Shown one piece after another: positions 48,631 to 59,719 of a DNA stretch of 64,000 nucleotides. Within the stretch, counting starts at the first letter, position 1. Every line of letters begins with the position of its first letter. The translations under genes and the position numbers were made by a program. The stretch spans positions 62,001 to 126,000 of the forward strand of contig JAODTK010000500.1 in the NCBI GenBank assembly GCA_026419785.1, read 5' to 3'. The notes under the pieces are model-generated. The model was not told the DNA's origin. It searched no databases and saw only the letters and a list, made by a program, of their open reading frames with translations. Source of the stretch: Sclerodactyla briareus. Lineage: Eukaryota > Echinodermata > Holothuroidea > Dendrochirotida > Sclerodactylidae.

Positions 48631-50047
48631 GTACTGCCCGGCCATCTTGCGGTCGCACACATTGCTGGACCACACAGCGCCAATAGTTCCCTACTACCAC
48701 AATCTGATCATAGCAACGGTTGCTTTTGATAAGATGGCATACGACTACAATATCACATCCGCCCTCAGGAACGATGGGATTGATGTTGATGAAGAAAAAA
48801 AACAGATAAACAAACCACTGTTACCGATTAAAGGGTGCGTAGCGAAATAGTAGGTAGTGCCGTATGAGATTACTCTCGTTCGAAAGAAATGGTCCAATTT
48901 TCATTGGGGATTGGACACATCTTATTCGATCCACTTTAGTTAACAGTACTCACTCCACGAAATTAAAATGTCCTATGTGCTTGGCTTGTCATATCTAATA
49001 CGGGTGGGAAACATCTTGAGGAAGGGTAGTGGAGATAAATGACGATCGTTCCGTCACAGCCAGTGCTTCACTATGGGATCTTATGAAATAACGATACACA
49101 AATTTCCAAGTGAAGAGAAAGCAACCACAAAAACACAATAAAATACAAACAATAAGAGGTCCGGTACTATCGGCCTCTCCTAGAAAAATAGTCACGCGTT
49201 GTTTCTGTTCTCGGTCAAACATTTTTCATTACTCCTCACTTGGGTGACGACACTGACACTATCCTTCATGGCACCATTAATCTTTCTTCATAAGATTATT
49301 ATATATTTGGGTTCACTTCCTATTGCAATGTCTACCTAATGATACGTTATTAGATAACGAGTATTTCATCATACCATGCTAAAATTTCCCCTACATCAGG
49401 CTTGCTCATGAAAAATTCCCTACGACAGGCTGCTTCATGAAGTTTTTCAACTTAGAGAGCATTTCCTGGTTTGCAATGGATGGATAGGTGAGGTGCAAGA
49501 ACTGAGAATGCTGTTAACGACAAAATAATGGCCGAGCGTTGCTCCACTCAACCTTATGCGTATAGTCCACCATATAGTGTGGAAAAATCATGTTGCCTGG
49601 GTAAGATTAGCGTTTTTATTCATAGGAACAATAGTTCATATTATTTTGGTACCATTTGAATGCTCACGTTCATCTTCAGAAGAATAACACATCATGAAAT
49701 GTTTGCACGAAAAGTTCACACATTTGTAATTTTTTTTATATATATGTTTTAAACAACGATAAGTGATTAGGATATAGTAAGTTCGTGATTACGATATCAG
49801 TAAGGTTTATAGGTAGTTGAAGGAAGCGAAAACAATCAACGTGCGACATTGTGGTAAAGAGTTATGTTACAGCACTTATGTTGATCTACCAGAAACGTGA
49901 CAACGATCAGGCCTAATGGTGACTGATGACAACCAACGTTGCATTGCAGGTACTCTGATGACTTGAATTTATTAGGTTTATGTTGTATAGCTAAAGCCTA
50001 CATTTTTGAAAGGAAACAAAACTGACGCCATGTACCCCTCTTTACAG

Positions 50048-50141
50048 ATACCCCTGGTGGTCTATTGGGCTATTTTGGCCATTGTCGGGCTTGGGGATTG
50101 TATTAGTAATCATCGTTTCGTATCCGTGTTCTCTATAGAAG
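50048..50141 (+). CDS. Receptor tyrosine phosphatase gene: transmembrane exon
   Basis: The acceptor TCTTTACAG ends at 50047 and the donor GTGAGT starts at 50142. The exon reads PLVVYWAILAIVGLG, then after a G4 run (50093-50096) continues in the next frame as IVLVIIVSYPCSL. Together this is a hydrophobic helix of about 20 residues followed by a Ser/Tyr/Cys-rich start of the cytoplasmic side, the expected position between the FN3 stalk and the phosphatase. The single-base slip lies in the G run, again as in a sequencing error. Only one membrane segment is present, fitting a single-pass receptor. Confidence 0.7.
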
Positions 50142-50149
50142 GTGAGTTG

Positions 50150-51860
50150 TAAACGCCTGCTGTAATACTCTCAGGAGAGCATTTGAATGATATAAAGATA
50201 TCTTGCAGCTATGGTCTACAAGCCAGATTCAAATCCTGCAGACGCTCATGTCATCGAGAAAATCTGTAATTCTGTTATTTATTTTGATACATACAATCAG
50301 TTTTTGAAAAATGGAATTGATGTTAATTTGAAATAGTTGAAGTGCACCCAGCCTCTATTGTACGTTATGGAATCTATTGGTAGGGGAAAAAAAAATATGG
50401 ACATGAGGATAGCAGTCATCCAATACGATTGTTTCTCTTGTTCAGTGGGTGCTTATGGCGAGGTCAGTGTGGTAAGGAGACAGATACGTCGGAAAAAAGG
50501 ACTCTTCTTTGAGAAGATGAGCTGTCTTTCAAAAATTATTTGCTCCATATATATATTCAAGAAGAAGTTACCTTACATTATATTAACGTGACTAGTGAAA
50601 CACGCATTGGGGCACTTAAATGTATTTTGGAATATAACACTCCTCCGATTTTCATTATACGGCGTGGCATGCAGTGAAAAAAAACAGTAGAGGCATTGAA
50701 TGTTTCACCTCTCATTGAATTCCAAACCGAAACGTCTGAAACATTATCCGGTTGTTTACTTTCAGAAGATGATTATTCCATATTACTTGATTTTCTAATT
50801 TTTCTTCGACAAAATTTTAAGCAAAAAGGGATATTCTCAATTTTCAATATTCAAGACATTCTCAATAAATATATTTCTAACGTTCTAACGCATCATCAAC
50901 CTCGGTCTAAAAATGGAAGTATCCTATTGATAAGCAGGTCCCAATAATGTATGAGAAAACAACTGAAAACCATTCTCCAGGAATAATGAGAACATCTAAC
51001 GCCGGAATGCCCAATAGACACATTGTTAGTAAGTAACACATCAGAGGGTAACTTGAAGGAAAGCGGGGGGTAAACACCATGTTTGATTGGAGTCATTTTG
51101 CTTGCACAAGTATAAACATATGAAGAGCGTTGTTTTGTTCCAGTTTTAACGAGTTTTACCCTGATACTTATCATTTCAACATAATTTTTCTTTAAATTTG
51201 GTTTTTTTATATCAGGTCCATGACAATAGATTATACAGTTTATATAAAACTAAGTGGCTGGGAAGGAGGACAGGAAATGAGGTGAATGGAACTTCAGGTT
51301 TATTACTTATGATTTTCAGTCACAACCCAAATCGACGAAACCTCATGACAACATCAAACAGAGTACAACGAGTAAGCATTTTGTTCAGAGAATTATCTGT
51401 GTAGAGGCGTGAACCTTCCTGCAAATGATTTCATCTGTTAATATTTTCTCTATTAATTTCATCGAACTATTGCCATATCAGCATACTGAACACTTAACAG
51501 GAGAGGGGGGGACACCAAGTGAAGATGTCAGAAAATAATCACGGGGTTGTTTCCTTGATTTTAGGTTGCGGTGAGTTTTTGCTCAATATTTTATAGAGAA
51601 CGGTCATGTTACCTTTATCACAAGGACCCCATGCATAAATAGCGGCGTTGTAATGCATTATTGTTGGGGAAGAGCAACGCAAACAGAAGTTCACGACGAG
51701 GGCGTCAGGGGTACAATTGATATGAAGATTCAATTCCAAGTGATGTGTGATTACTGTGTTCCCCATTGGTGATATGGATTCCATTCCTCTGTGATAGTTG
51801 CAATAGTCCAGTTGGAGGGATATGACATGATTTATGCAGTATGAAAATTCGTACTATTCC
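50150..51860. other. Intron after the transmembrane exon
   Basis: Includes an open plus-strand frame 50696-50947 (IEFQTETSETLSGCLLSEDD and onward) that is not recognised and has no acceptor. The rest shows nothing. Confidence 0.3.
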
Positions 51861-51871
51861 TTCTCATGTAG

Positions 51872-51996
51872 GTGGATAATCCCAGCTATATTCCAGAGGC
51901 ACCTGCGTCCCCCAAAGCCTTCTTTTGACGGATCTCGCCAAATATGTCAGGGAGAAGAAAGCAAACGCGAAAGACAATTTTATTACAGAATTCGAG
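51872..51996 (+). CDS. Receptor tyrosine phosphatase gene: juxtamembrane exon before catalytic domain
   Basis: The acceptor TTCTCATGTAG ends at 51871 and the donor GTAATA starts at 51997. The exon reads DNPSYIPEAPASPKAFF and then, one base out, LTDLAKYVREKKANAKDNFI followed by TEFE. The phrase 'I....L..YV...KAN....F..EFE' is the conserved segment that starts the phosphatase domain in receptor PTPs, helices alpha1' and alpha2'. It joins the transmembrane exon to the catalytic exons. One frame change lies near CTTCTTTTGACGG. Confidence 0.78.
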
Positions 51997-52009
51997 GTAA
52001 TAAATAATC

Positions 52010-54500
52010 ACAGCTTTACTTAGTCCCGCAGACGAGACTCTTATTTATCATTCAGTTACATCTAATTCAATGATGATGTTAGAACTGCCATTGTCTGCTA
52101 TTTTCCCACATTCATTTCTCGCTTGATTGAAACAAGTTCGCTGGTAATCAATAAGTATTTACTAAGGGTATGTATTGGTGGGTGCGGTTGGTTCAGCATT
52201 CGAGGAAAATCCAAGTTAGTGTGTGTTATGGATGTGTGTGTGGTTCGATTGCGCGGACGTCGTCGAGGTTATTCATTCACGGATTTTCCTGATTTGCCGA
52301 ACGTTTAACATTCGCATTTAACACAAGACTCGAGAGTCACAAAGTTTAATGTTTCCAATAACCGATTTATTAGCGAAAACGTTTGCCTTTTTTGCTCTCA
52401 CATGACCATTCTTTGATGGAACTTCACTAGACTCGTATATACCCATTCATTGGCAAGTGGGACATCCTTGTTTGTGAATGGAATCATAACGTCCTTCAGC
52501 AGTGCGGCTTAAAGCATGTTTGCAAAATTTACATAAAATGTCATTTTAGACATGCATAGGGTAATTTTTATGCTAAATTGGACATCTCTCCCATGATTCT
52601 TTGGAGATAGAGGAAATCTGCCCTGATCGCCAGTGAACCATCCCCCGAAGGTCTACTATAGGCCTGTGTGTTTTATGGACTTCACATTTACTAAGTGTGG
52701 CTGTCTTCAGTCTAGGAGTCTCCAGCATCTATCCTCCAAACGGTAGGCTGGTCTTGATTGACTTGTAGAAATAACGAAAAAAAATCACCATGACGAATGT
52801 CAGATTTTCTTGAAATCGTGTTATAATGGACCTGGGTTGGAGGTCTGTCAGCTTGTTCGCAGATTTTGGATGCTATGCAATATAATGTCATTAGAGTCTC
52901 GACTAAACAGTAAAATTCGGTGACCAACACGTATTACAGGAGAGCCCCAAATAGCCATTTGACTTTCGTCGATTTGAACTAAAGTGAACAATGTCAGTGA
53001 CCATAGGTCAATGGTCATATTAAAGCGGGCACGATGGGCAAATTGTGTGAAATGGTTTTTTTCACCCCAGTTCATCGTTCTTTGATGGAGTGAAGTTCAA
53101 TATCAATGTCATGTTCATCACCGATATGTGAAATTGCTCTTTTTGCCACATTTGGTAATCGTTTGATGGATGTTGACTAGACTAAGTTACAATTCCTATT
53201 GACTGCTGAGGCATTTCTAATCATGCGAAGTTCAAGGTCGAAAGTCGAAGGAGAGGGACACCATAAGCCCTTGTGTTTAATGTTTCCAGATGGCCATTTT
53301 TCATTGAATGTTGATTGAACATAAGTACAAGTCTCTTGATCTGGTGATCATCCAATGAGTAAATGTCGAAGGTCATTGAAGGGCATTGTGTTGTTGAAGC
53401 TGTCGTTTAAACCCCCCCCCCCCATTTGATCATTCTTCATTCATGGATGTTAACCAAACGTGGACACAATATTGATTGTTGCGACATCTTCGGCCATGAA
53501 AAGGACAAGGGCCAAAAGGTCATTAAAGGGTCTCAATAAGCTATTGTGGTTTGGTCTGCCGAGTTGGTTGCATTTTTCGTTTTTTGATTTGGATTTTTCG
53601 TTGTACGCGAAGTTAGTTAGACCTTCATTATTAACTGATAGGCATCGATGGCATGTTAAAGGTCAATAAAGGATTCACATTGGACCACCAATTGGTCATT
53701 CTGTGATGGATTTGTACCAAATTTGCCTAGCTGCAGCTCATTGGTGCCATTCTTCAAATTGATGTAACCAGATGAAACGTCACAACATACAACTCAGGCG
53801 AGGTTTCCCCACAGTGTTTGTTTTTGAGGGAAAAAAATCATTTCTAGTTGAAGTTTGAGGTTTTCGACAAGAAATTCCGGCAGATTTGAATTTCGCTGCT
53901 CATTTAAAATTTTATATGACGGTAGATTACTAAAAACGTAAAAGTAAGCGTAAACACAGGTCAGGCCAAATGGGGGACCGTACGAGTGCATTTATGGCAC
54001 ACTCCCTAATTTCTGCTTCTTCCATTTGCATCATTACCAAGCGACCAACTCTTGCAAGGACTGTGCCAGAGAAACCGGAAAACCCAAGTTAAAAAACCGT
54101 ACGGCAACATTCTCCCGTGTAGGCCGCGATCACGACATGTAACTGTATTCAGATAGTACATGCACTACTCATGGTCTTCTTTTGAGCTGTTATAGAGATT
54201 ACAAAATATCAATAATGTGATGTGCACCCCTGTGCATTATGAGCCTGGGTGGAATACGGGCGAGTGTTAGCTTCTACGACATTGCCGGAGTTTTAAAAAT
54301 TGATATTAACTCATTAAGTACTATGTGGTAAATTTTGATTACTGAAAATATCACACCCCGAGAGAGAGTATTTTTTGTTCAACTCAACTCACTGTAGCAA
54401 ATTATACCGCAGAGCCGTTGTAACGAGTTGCCTCATTTGATACATGTATGAAATGAGGAGGAGTCCTTTACTTAGGAAAACATCACAAAACAAAACAAAA
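52010..54500. other. Intron with degenerate repeats
   Basis: Includes the tandem-like array at 52.4-53.75 kb, listed separately, and unremarkable AT-rich sequence. The frame 52123-52308 is not recognised. Confidence 0.4.
52400..53760 (+). repeat. Degenerate tandem array, unit about 135 bp
   Basis: The phrase 'CATTCTTTGATGGATGTTGACCAAAC' recurs in altered form near 52407, 53080, 53160, 53300, 53432 and 53695. AGGTCGAAGGTCA-like words lie in between. This is a typical decayed minisatellite of marine invertebrate genomes. A C run at 53411-53424 lies inside it. Confidence 0.6.
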
Positions 54501-54554
54501 ACAAAACAACACAAATGGACACCATTCTATAGTGATAAGAATAGTACGAGAATC

Positions 54555-54636
54555 GTCATTATTGAAGAATCAATTAATGTGGCCTTCGTACCGATTGACT
54601 TAGAGAGCGTTATAATCAAGCACGACTCCCGAAACA
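54555..54636 (+). CDS. Receptor tyrosine phosphatase gene: possible exon at start of catalytic domain
   Basis: A donor GTAAGT at 54637 follows an open frame, VAFVPIDLESVIIKHDSRN. This would align with the '...NK.KNRY.NI' stretch that opens the phosphatase domain, immediately before the next exon 90 bp downstream. The acceptor is not clear (an AG near 54528 is possible). The conserved Asn-Lys-x-x-Asn-Arg is only loosely matched (HDSRN). The left edge is approximate. Confidence 0.45.
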
Positions 54637-54727
54637 GTAAGTAACTGAATCGTTTAATGCGGAAAAAACTAGTTCTATAGTTGCTGTATTGACTCTCATT
54701 AACGACATTTTTTGTTCGTTTTCGCAG

Positions 54728-54809
54728 AGTGACAATTCCCCTCCCGGTCGTTCTTGAAATTGAATACGATGACCCACACTCGGCTTACTTCAACGCTTCC
54801 TACATAGAT
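54728..54809 (+). CDS. Receptor tyrosine phosphatase gene: catalytic-domain exon (YINASYID block)
   Basis: The acceptor TTCGTTTTCGCAG ends at 54727 and the donor GTAAGT starts at 54810. The exon reads PLPVVLEIEYDDPHSAYFNA followed by SYID in an open frame. 'V.L......Y.NA.YID' is motif 1 of classical protein tyrosine phosphatases, next to the substrate-recognition loop, and identifies the family firmly. It ends in phase 0 exactly at the aspartate before the Gly-Tyr of the next exon, the normal boundary in animal PTP genes. Confidence 0.85.
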
Positions 54810-55544
54810 GTAAGTACATAACATATCACATTCCTCCTCCAATTTTCAGACAGCTCTGGGGCTTTGTTGTACTGACGGATGTTCTTTTGTTAATTTCGAT
54901 GGCCCAGTGGAATATACGTTAATTTGATTTTTTTCTATTCATTACATGCCTGGCAACAAAACCCCCAAACGCTTGCACGCTTTCAGGGGTCCGATAATGC
55001 ACAACCCCCTTTTTCAAAAAATTTTCGCATTGTGACTCACGTAGAAATAACGTGGGGGCCCCGTAATACACAGTGAATGCTAAAAACTGTACTTCGAAAA
55101 CCAGTAACGAGCGAACTAAATCGGGTCCAAATGAAAACTTACCGTATCGTTCCCAAGTATGAAACAATGAACCCATTCATCTTCGAGAATACCTATTTGA
55201 TTCTTCTGTTACGAAGGCGCGAAACTAACAGCGTTTTTTACTGTTATAGTCTACAGGCGGCCTTCGCACTGGTCCCCGTGACGTCAAATTCATAGTTGGG
55301 TTGAAAAACCCCACAGGGTGTCATATGCCCATTGACCTTCTCAATTAGACACTTTTACTTATTTGAGTAGGCCGCTGATCGATTCCTCCTAAACAACTCA
55401 CATATATCCATCACATTGAAAACAAAGTGTTTGGGACTCCCATTGGATAAACATATCAATTCTATTTTCCTCCTCGTCTAAAAAATGCTATTTACCATGC
55501 AATCATTACTTAACGCCTCCAATTTCTCGTTGCATTTTAGACAG

Positions 55545-55583
55545 GGTTATAAAGCTTCCCAAGAATTTATATTGCCTGCCACG
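55545..55583 (+). CDS. Receptor tyrosine phosphatase gene: short catalytic exon (GYKASQEFI block)
   Basis: The acceptor GCATTTTAGACAG ends at 55544 and the donor GTATGT starts at 55584. The exon reads GYKASQEFI and then, with a small insertion, an A-C-H-G in place of the usual ATQG. It joins the preceding exon in phase 0 (YID|GYKA) and ends on the first base of a glycine codon, so that the next exon supplies GP. A 39-bp exon at this site is usual in animal receptor PTP genes. Confidence 0.78.
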
Positions 55584-55914
55584 GTATGTATCTACCACCT
55601 CCGCCCACACCTCATTATGTGTGCTCATAACACGTTTGAATAATTTCTGTTAGCCGTCATGCCAAAATGAAAACTCTGCGTACATTTTCGGGTACTCTTC
55701 CGACAATTTGGGTCGTCTGTTCTTCGCACATATCAACCTCAACTCAAAAAACGCTTTCTTCTCGACTAGTGCCCAGAAGAAATTGTCGAAAGTTCTAAGT
55801 GTCTCTTAAGTCTGCCGGAGAGCGCTCATTCAGATTCACAGCCCCAGTGGTATGAAATTCGCCGCCCTAACAAAGATTCGTGATTTTCATGTTAATATCT
55901 CACCCTGACAAAAA

Positions 55915-56090
55915 AAAAAATTCTATAGAATTCTATAGAAGTGTCTGTAGAGTTCTATCGGCTCTATAGAAAATGTCATTTTTCTATAAATTGAGTCTCA
56001 ATTTTTCTATAGAATTCATAGTTTCTATAGATTTCTTTAAACATTTTTCTAATAAACGTTGTAATCAGTAGTCCACTCTATAGATTCTTT
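55915..56090. repeat. Cluster of TTCTATAGAA palindromes (left)
   Basis: TTCTATAGAA and close variants (CTATAGAA, TTCTATAAA, TTTCTATAG) occur about ten times in 175 bases. Confidence 0.75.
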
Positions 56091-56124
56091 TTCAAACTCA
56101 AAATTTGAAATCTAATGCAATTGA

Positions 56125-56180
56125 TAATAATGATGATGATAATAATCATATATAATAATAATAATCAAGAATAATAATAA
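56125..56180. repeat. (AAT)n/(GAT)n microsatellite
   Basis: AATAATGATGATGATAATAATC and ATAATAATAATAATCAAG units. Confidence 0.8.
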
Positions 56181-56296
56181 AGTTGCGTTGCAAGTGAAAG
56201 GCTAAAGTTGTGTGGGCTGCTATTAAGGCGTCCTGTTGCTCTTCCGGCTGGTTTCCCGAAGCTTGTTGCCGCTCACATGATAACGTCACATTTACT

Positions 56297-58000
56297 TTTT
56301 TTTTTTTTTTTTTTTAACAAGTTGAATGGGAAGGGCGAACCCTAATCGCCTAAAAAAAGGCAACCCCCAAGCACAAGGACTAAAAGAAAGGGAGAATCCA
56401 GCTTGTTGATTCTACTCTTAAGAAGAAACCCTGGAGTCAAAATCATGATGAAAACAAAAATACATCCCGAGGAAGCCTAATCCAGGCACGCGAAGTGCTA
56501 GGAAAAAAGGAGCGAGCATAGTTTCGGTGCGATGAAGTGGAAATCAACCGAAAACCGGGTGGCTGGAAGCAGAAGACGAGTATGGGCGATTACCCGATAA
56601 AGGATGAACACCTCCCCATCTCAGAAGACATTGACCATAAAAGTCACGGTAAAGTCGGCCGAGAGATGCTACAGATCTGCGATGGGATAGAGATTCAATT
56701 GAGGAGGTAAGATGAATCATCGTTGATGAGACGGATGCCTTCTCTGGATCGATCAAGTGACACTGAGAGAGGATGCGAGCCCCACCCCAAATATGGCACA
56801 TATTCTCATTAATTGATGCGAAATTTGGGCTTTGTAAGCAGAAGTAGCTGTTGTGGGGTGAGTATTTCCTTGTGCGGAATAAGAAGAAGCACAGCTTTCT
56901 AGAAGCATTAGTAGCGTTAGACTTGAATGGGGTTCCAGGACAGTTGTTGCCTGGATTTCCATACCAAGGATATTAAGAGAAAGTAGTACTGAGGGGAGGA
57001 GCTTCAGCCATGAAAATGCTGGTGCAATCAGAAACACGCCGACAGAAATCTCAAGTTCTGAGTTTTAGATGGTGAAGGTAACGCAGTACATTGCCCCCAG
57101 TTCAAAATAGAATGAAAGAATCATTGTTTCGCTGATTGGCACTATGGAATGTTGTAGTAAATCGTTCCGCTTGCCGGGGGCGACAGGAAAGCACAGAGAG
57201 TGGTGAAGGGTAAATCACAGCAATGAGTGAATACCATAGAAGGTAGAGCTAAGAAGATCATTGAAGGTATAAAATGAGAAAGAGTGTAGGAGAGAAACAC
57301 CAACTTGAGGACCCCAGCATGATGAGTTGGAAGGTACGGAGATGACGCACTCAACCCTAACAGAGATAGCGCGACGGTGAGAAAACTGGCAGTCAAAGAG
57401 TTAGAAGGGGGCTGAAACCAAATGAAGTTAATTGGGCAAGGGGAGTCCGGCGTGACCAAACACGTAAAGGCCTGGAGTATCAAGGGCAATAGGCCCTACT
57501 TCACGAAAAACTCAATGGCTTGGGCCCAAGTGGTGCCAAAAAAGATAGTAAGTCCCCAGTAGATAGGCCAGGCCGGAAACCATACTGGTGGTACTGATGA
57601 GAGAGTGAAACTCAAGAAAGTTCAAAACATGATTGTTTATTATAGTTTCCATAACGTTGGAGAGGACCGAGGTGATGGCAATAGCCTGTAATTGGAGGGG
57701 TTGGGATTGTCACCCTTTGTAGGGACTGGGCAGGACATGGTGAGACATGTTTCCACACTAGAAGGGTAGCATCCATAGAATAACAAAGGCGGTAAGCTTG
57801 CTAAGGGATAGGCGCAAGTAGGGGGCACACTCAGGAGGACTATAGGAGGATGCAATCAGGACCAGGATGCTTTATTAATAGTCTAAAAACTATTGAGGTT
57901 GGGACCTGATATCGGACCTGTTTTGCGGAACTGTTATTGATATCTGTATAATTAGCTGGGTACAATCACGTATCCATGACCCTTGATTCCATTTTTCTCT
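56297..58000 (-). mobile_element. LINE (Jockey/CR1-Daphne type) with poly(A) tail, minus strand
   Basis: Read from right to left, the order is PSSVETCLTMSCPVPTKGDN and NPSNYR (about 57780-57680), the reverse-transcriptase block 'FLEFHSLIS..QYGFRPGLST' (about 57640-57560), and a frame-shifted 'GVPQG.VLSPTLF' (about 57330-57290). The C-terminal 'YKAQI' and MCHIWGGA (about 56800) follow, then SLSHRRSVASLG (about 56690-56650) and a GRSTRYS-like end. The element finishes in a run of about 20 A's on the minus strand (T's at plus 56298-56316), the mark of target-primed retrotransposition. It is decayed, with frequent frame changes. It is inserted in the intron of the receptor gene in antisense orientation; 58000-58250 may add its upstream part. 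Confidence 0.82.
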
Positions 58001-58282
58001 CATGAAATTCCTTCAACTGAGAGGAGGAGCAAGTGCTGCACGGCCGGGTGGACGATAATTGGCGTTGACCATAATTTAACTGGCTGGAGGAGGAGTTGGC
58101 CAGAAAGGAAATCAGCAGTTATAGCCCACATCTTTTAAAACACACCCTCATAAGGTGTTTGATGACAGCGGGCTGACCACGTAGTAACGTCCCTCCTCTA
58201 ATGCCGTCACCCCTCAACGTTTTTCCACTTTTTAGCGCGCCGTGCCTGCCAGCTGTTACTTACTCTTGTTTTACATGTAACC

Positions 58283-58312
58283 CACCCCCCCCCCCCCCCA
58301 CACACACAACAC
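58283..58312. repeat. Poly-C and (CA) tract
   Basis: A C run of about 16 followed by CACACACAAC. Confidence 0.85.
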
Positions 58313-58507
58313 ATTCACCCAATTAAGAAAGGTAATGCTAAATAACAATAGTAAGAGAGATTTAGATATGTGGCATGCCAAAGATGTGTAGGTACCTTCT
58401 CTTCTGGGCTGTTGCTTTATCTTTCGCGAAGACTGACAATTTATATTCCTACTCTGGCATGAAAAATTGGAAATAAGAACTGCTTTTACTTATAACAAGC
58501 TTCCATT

Positions 58508-58552
58508 GATTTCCATAGAGTTTTCTATAGAACCTCTATAGAATATTCTGAG
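58508..58552. repeat. Cluster of TTCTATAGAA palindromes (right)
   Basis: GAGTTTTCTATAGAACCTC and TATAGAATATTC resemble the left cluster at 55915-56090 across the LINE insertion. Confidence 0.6.
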
Positions 58553-59613
58553 GTTGTCCTTTAGTCTTATCTAAATTGTAAGCCTCTTCTATTAATTATA
58601 ATACCATTCATGAATAATTGTTTTGTGATCTATAGTGAAATTGGTAGGCAAATTAGCCTTTATTATACATTATTTGAATTTTATTAACATTCCACGCGAA
58701 TTTGAATAATATTTAGTCAGATTAAAAAACAACACCAACCTGACGCAAGAACAGTTGGTGATTGACAGCCCTAATTTCAAATGCAGCGTGGCCAGTTAGC
58801 TCTGTAGTGCTGGATGTCAGCCATCCAGTCCAAATTGGTTTTTTGTTCAAGGAACATTGGATATTTATTGTAGACTGAACCATGAATTTATGTTTCAAGT
58901 TTGTCCATATTGGAATTATGATTGTTTCTATTTGTATCATTTTTTAATCATATTCAGAGCGCTGATTTTGGCGCCTTATCAAGACTTTCTTTATTAGTGT
59001 TATTGGTTATTATCATTATCACATTCTGCTGGAAATGTCACATGGTAAAACTCACGATGAGGGTACCGTCCTCCTGTTAGGTCTACGGCTTCCGTGTGTA
59101 CAACGCGTGCGTAGCTAACACACTTGAACTTGAATGGCCATAAATACAGTGCATAATAGTCAAATCGAGAGGTCAAGTGATTTCTTTCTGGGCTCGTTTT
59201 TTCTCATAATTCTATGGCCACACACATACAATTCATTGGTACATATTTAACTCTTGGGCAACACCACCTTTTCCGAATAAAAATGACCTCATCTGTGGCA
59301 GAACCCAGTATGGCCGATTAGAAGCATGTACTCAAACTTTCATCAGTCCAATATTTCAGATGACCGTGTTCACAGGAACCAATATTCAGTGTTCAAACGT
59401 CACAACCTATAAACTCAAAATCACGGGAACAATCATTCATTTGGCCCATTCTTTAGACCTGATCAATATATCGTGTTTACAAGTACTTATTATATAGACC
59501 ATACAGATCATACTGACGTAATCAACTATTTGTATCTTTGAAATAAAATATGTAGCTAAATGTTATATTTTGTATTAGCACCTTATTGTTCGTGTTTTAT
59601 TTTCCGGACTAAG

Positions 59614-59709
59614 GTCCACCCAGTTGTCTGTGGTTATTCGGAGAATGCTTTGGGCAGGAAAGACAGTTGTCAGGTTGTTATGCTCACCCCACTTGTCGAG
59701 GATAACAAG
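59614..59709 (+). CDS. Receptor tyrosine phosphatase gene: catalytic exon (DFWRMLW block)
   Basis: The acceptor TTTTCCGGACTAAG ends at 59613, and the first bases GTCCACCC complete a Gly-Pro codon pair with the previous exon (ATQG|P). The frames then give 'F' followed by WRMLWAGKT (about 59635-59668) and, one base on, QVVMLTPLVEDNKV. This matches 'DFWRMLWE....VVMLT.LVE..KVK', motif 3 of PTP domains. Two one-base shifts are present, near TATTCGG and at the cytosine in TTGTCAGG. The end is set at AAG before GTCGGT, a weak donor, and may be elsewhere. Confidence 0.72.
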
Positions 59710-59719
59710 GTCGGTATAC

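Larger units (their letters stand above)
46800..50040. other. Intronic stretch
   Basis: Contains a long C run with CA tail (48582-48606) and A runs (48448-48470). A minus-strand open frame at 48273-47881 is listed separately. No other features were supported. Confidence 0.35.
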
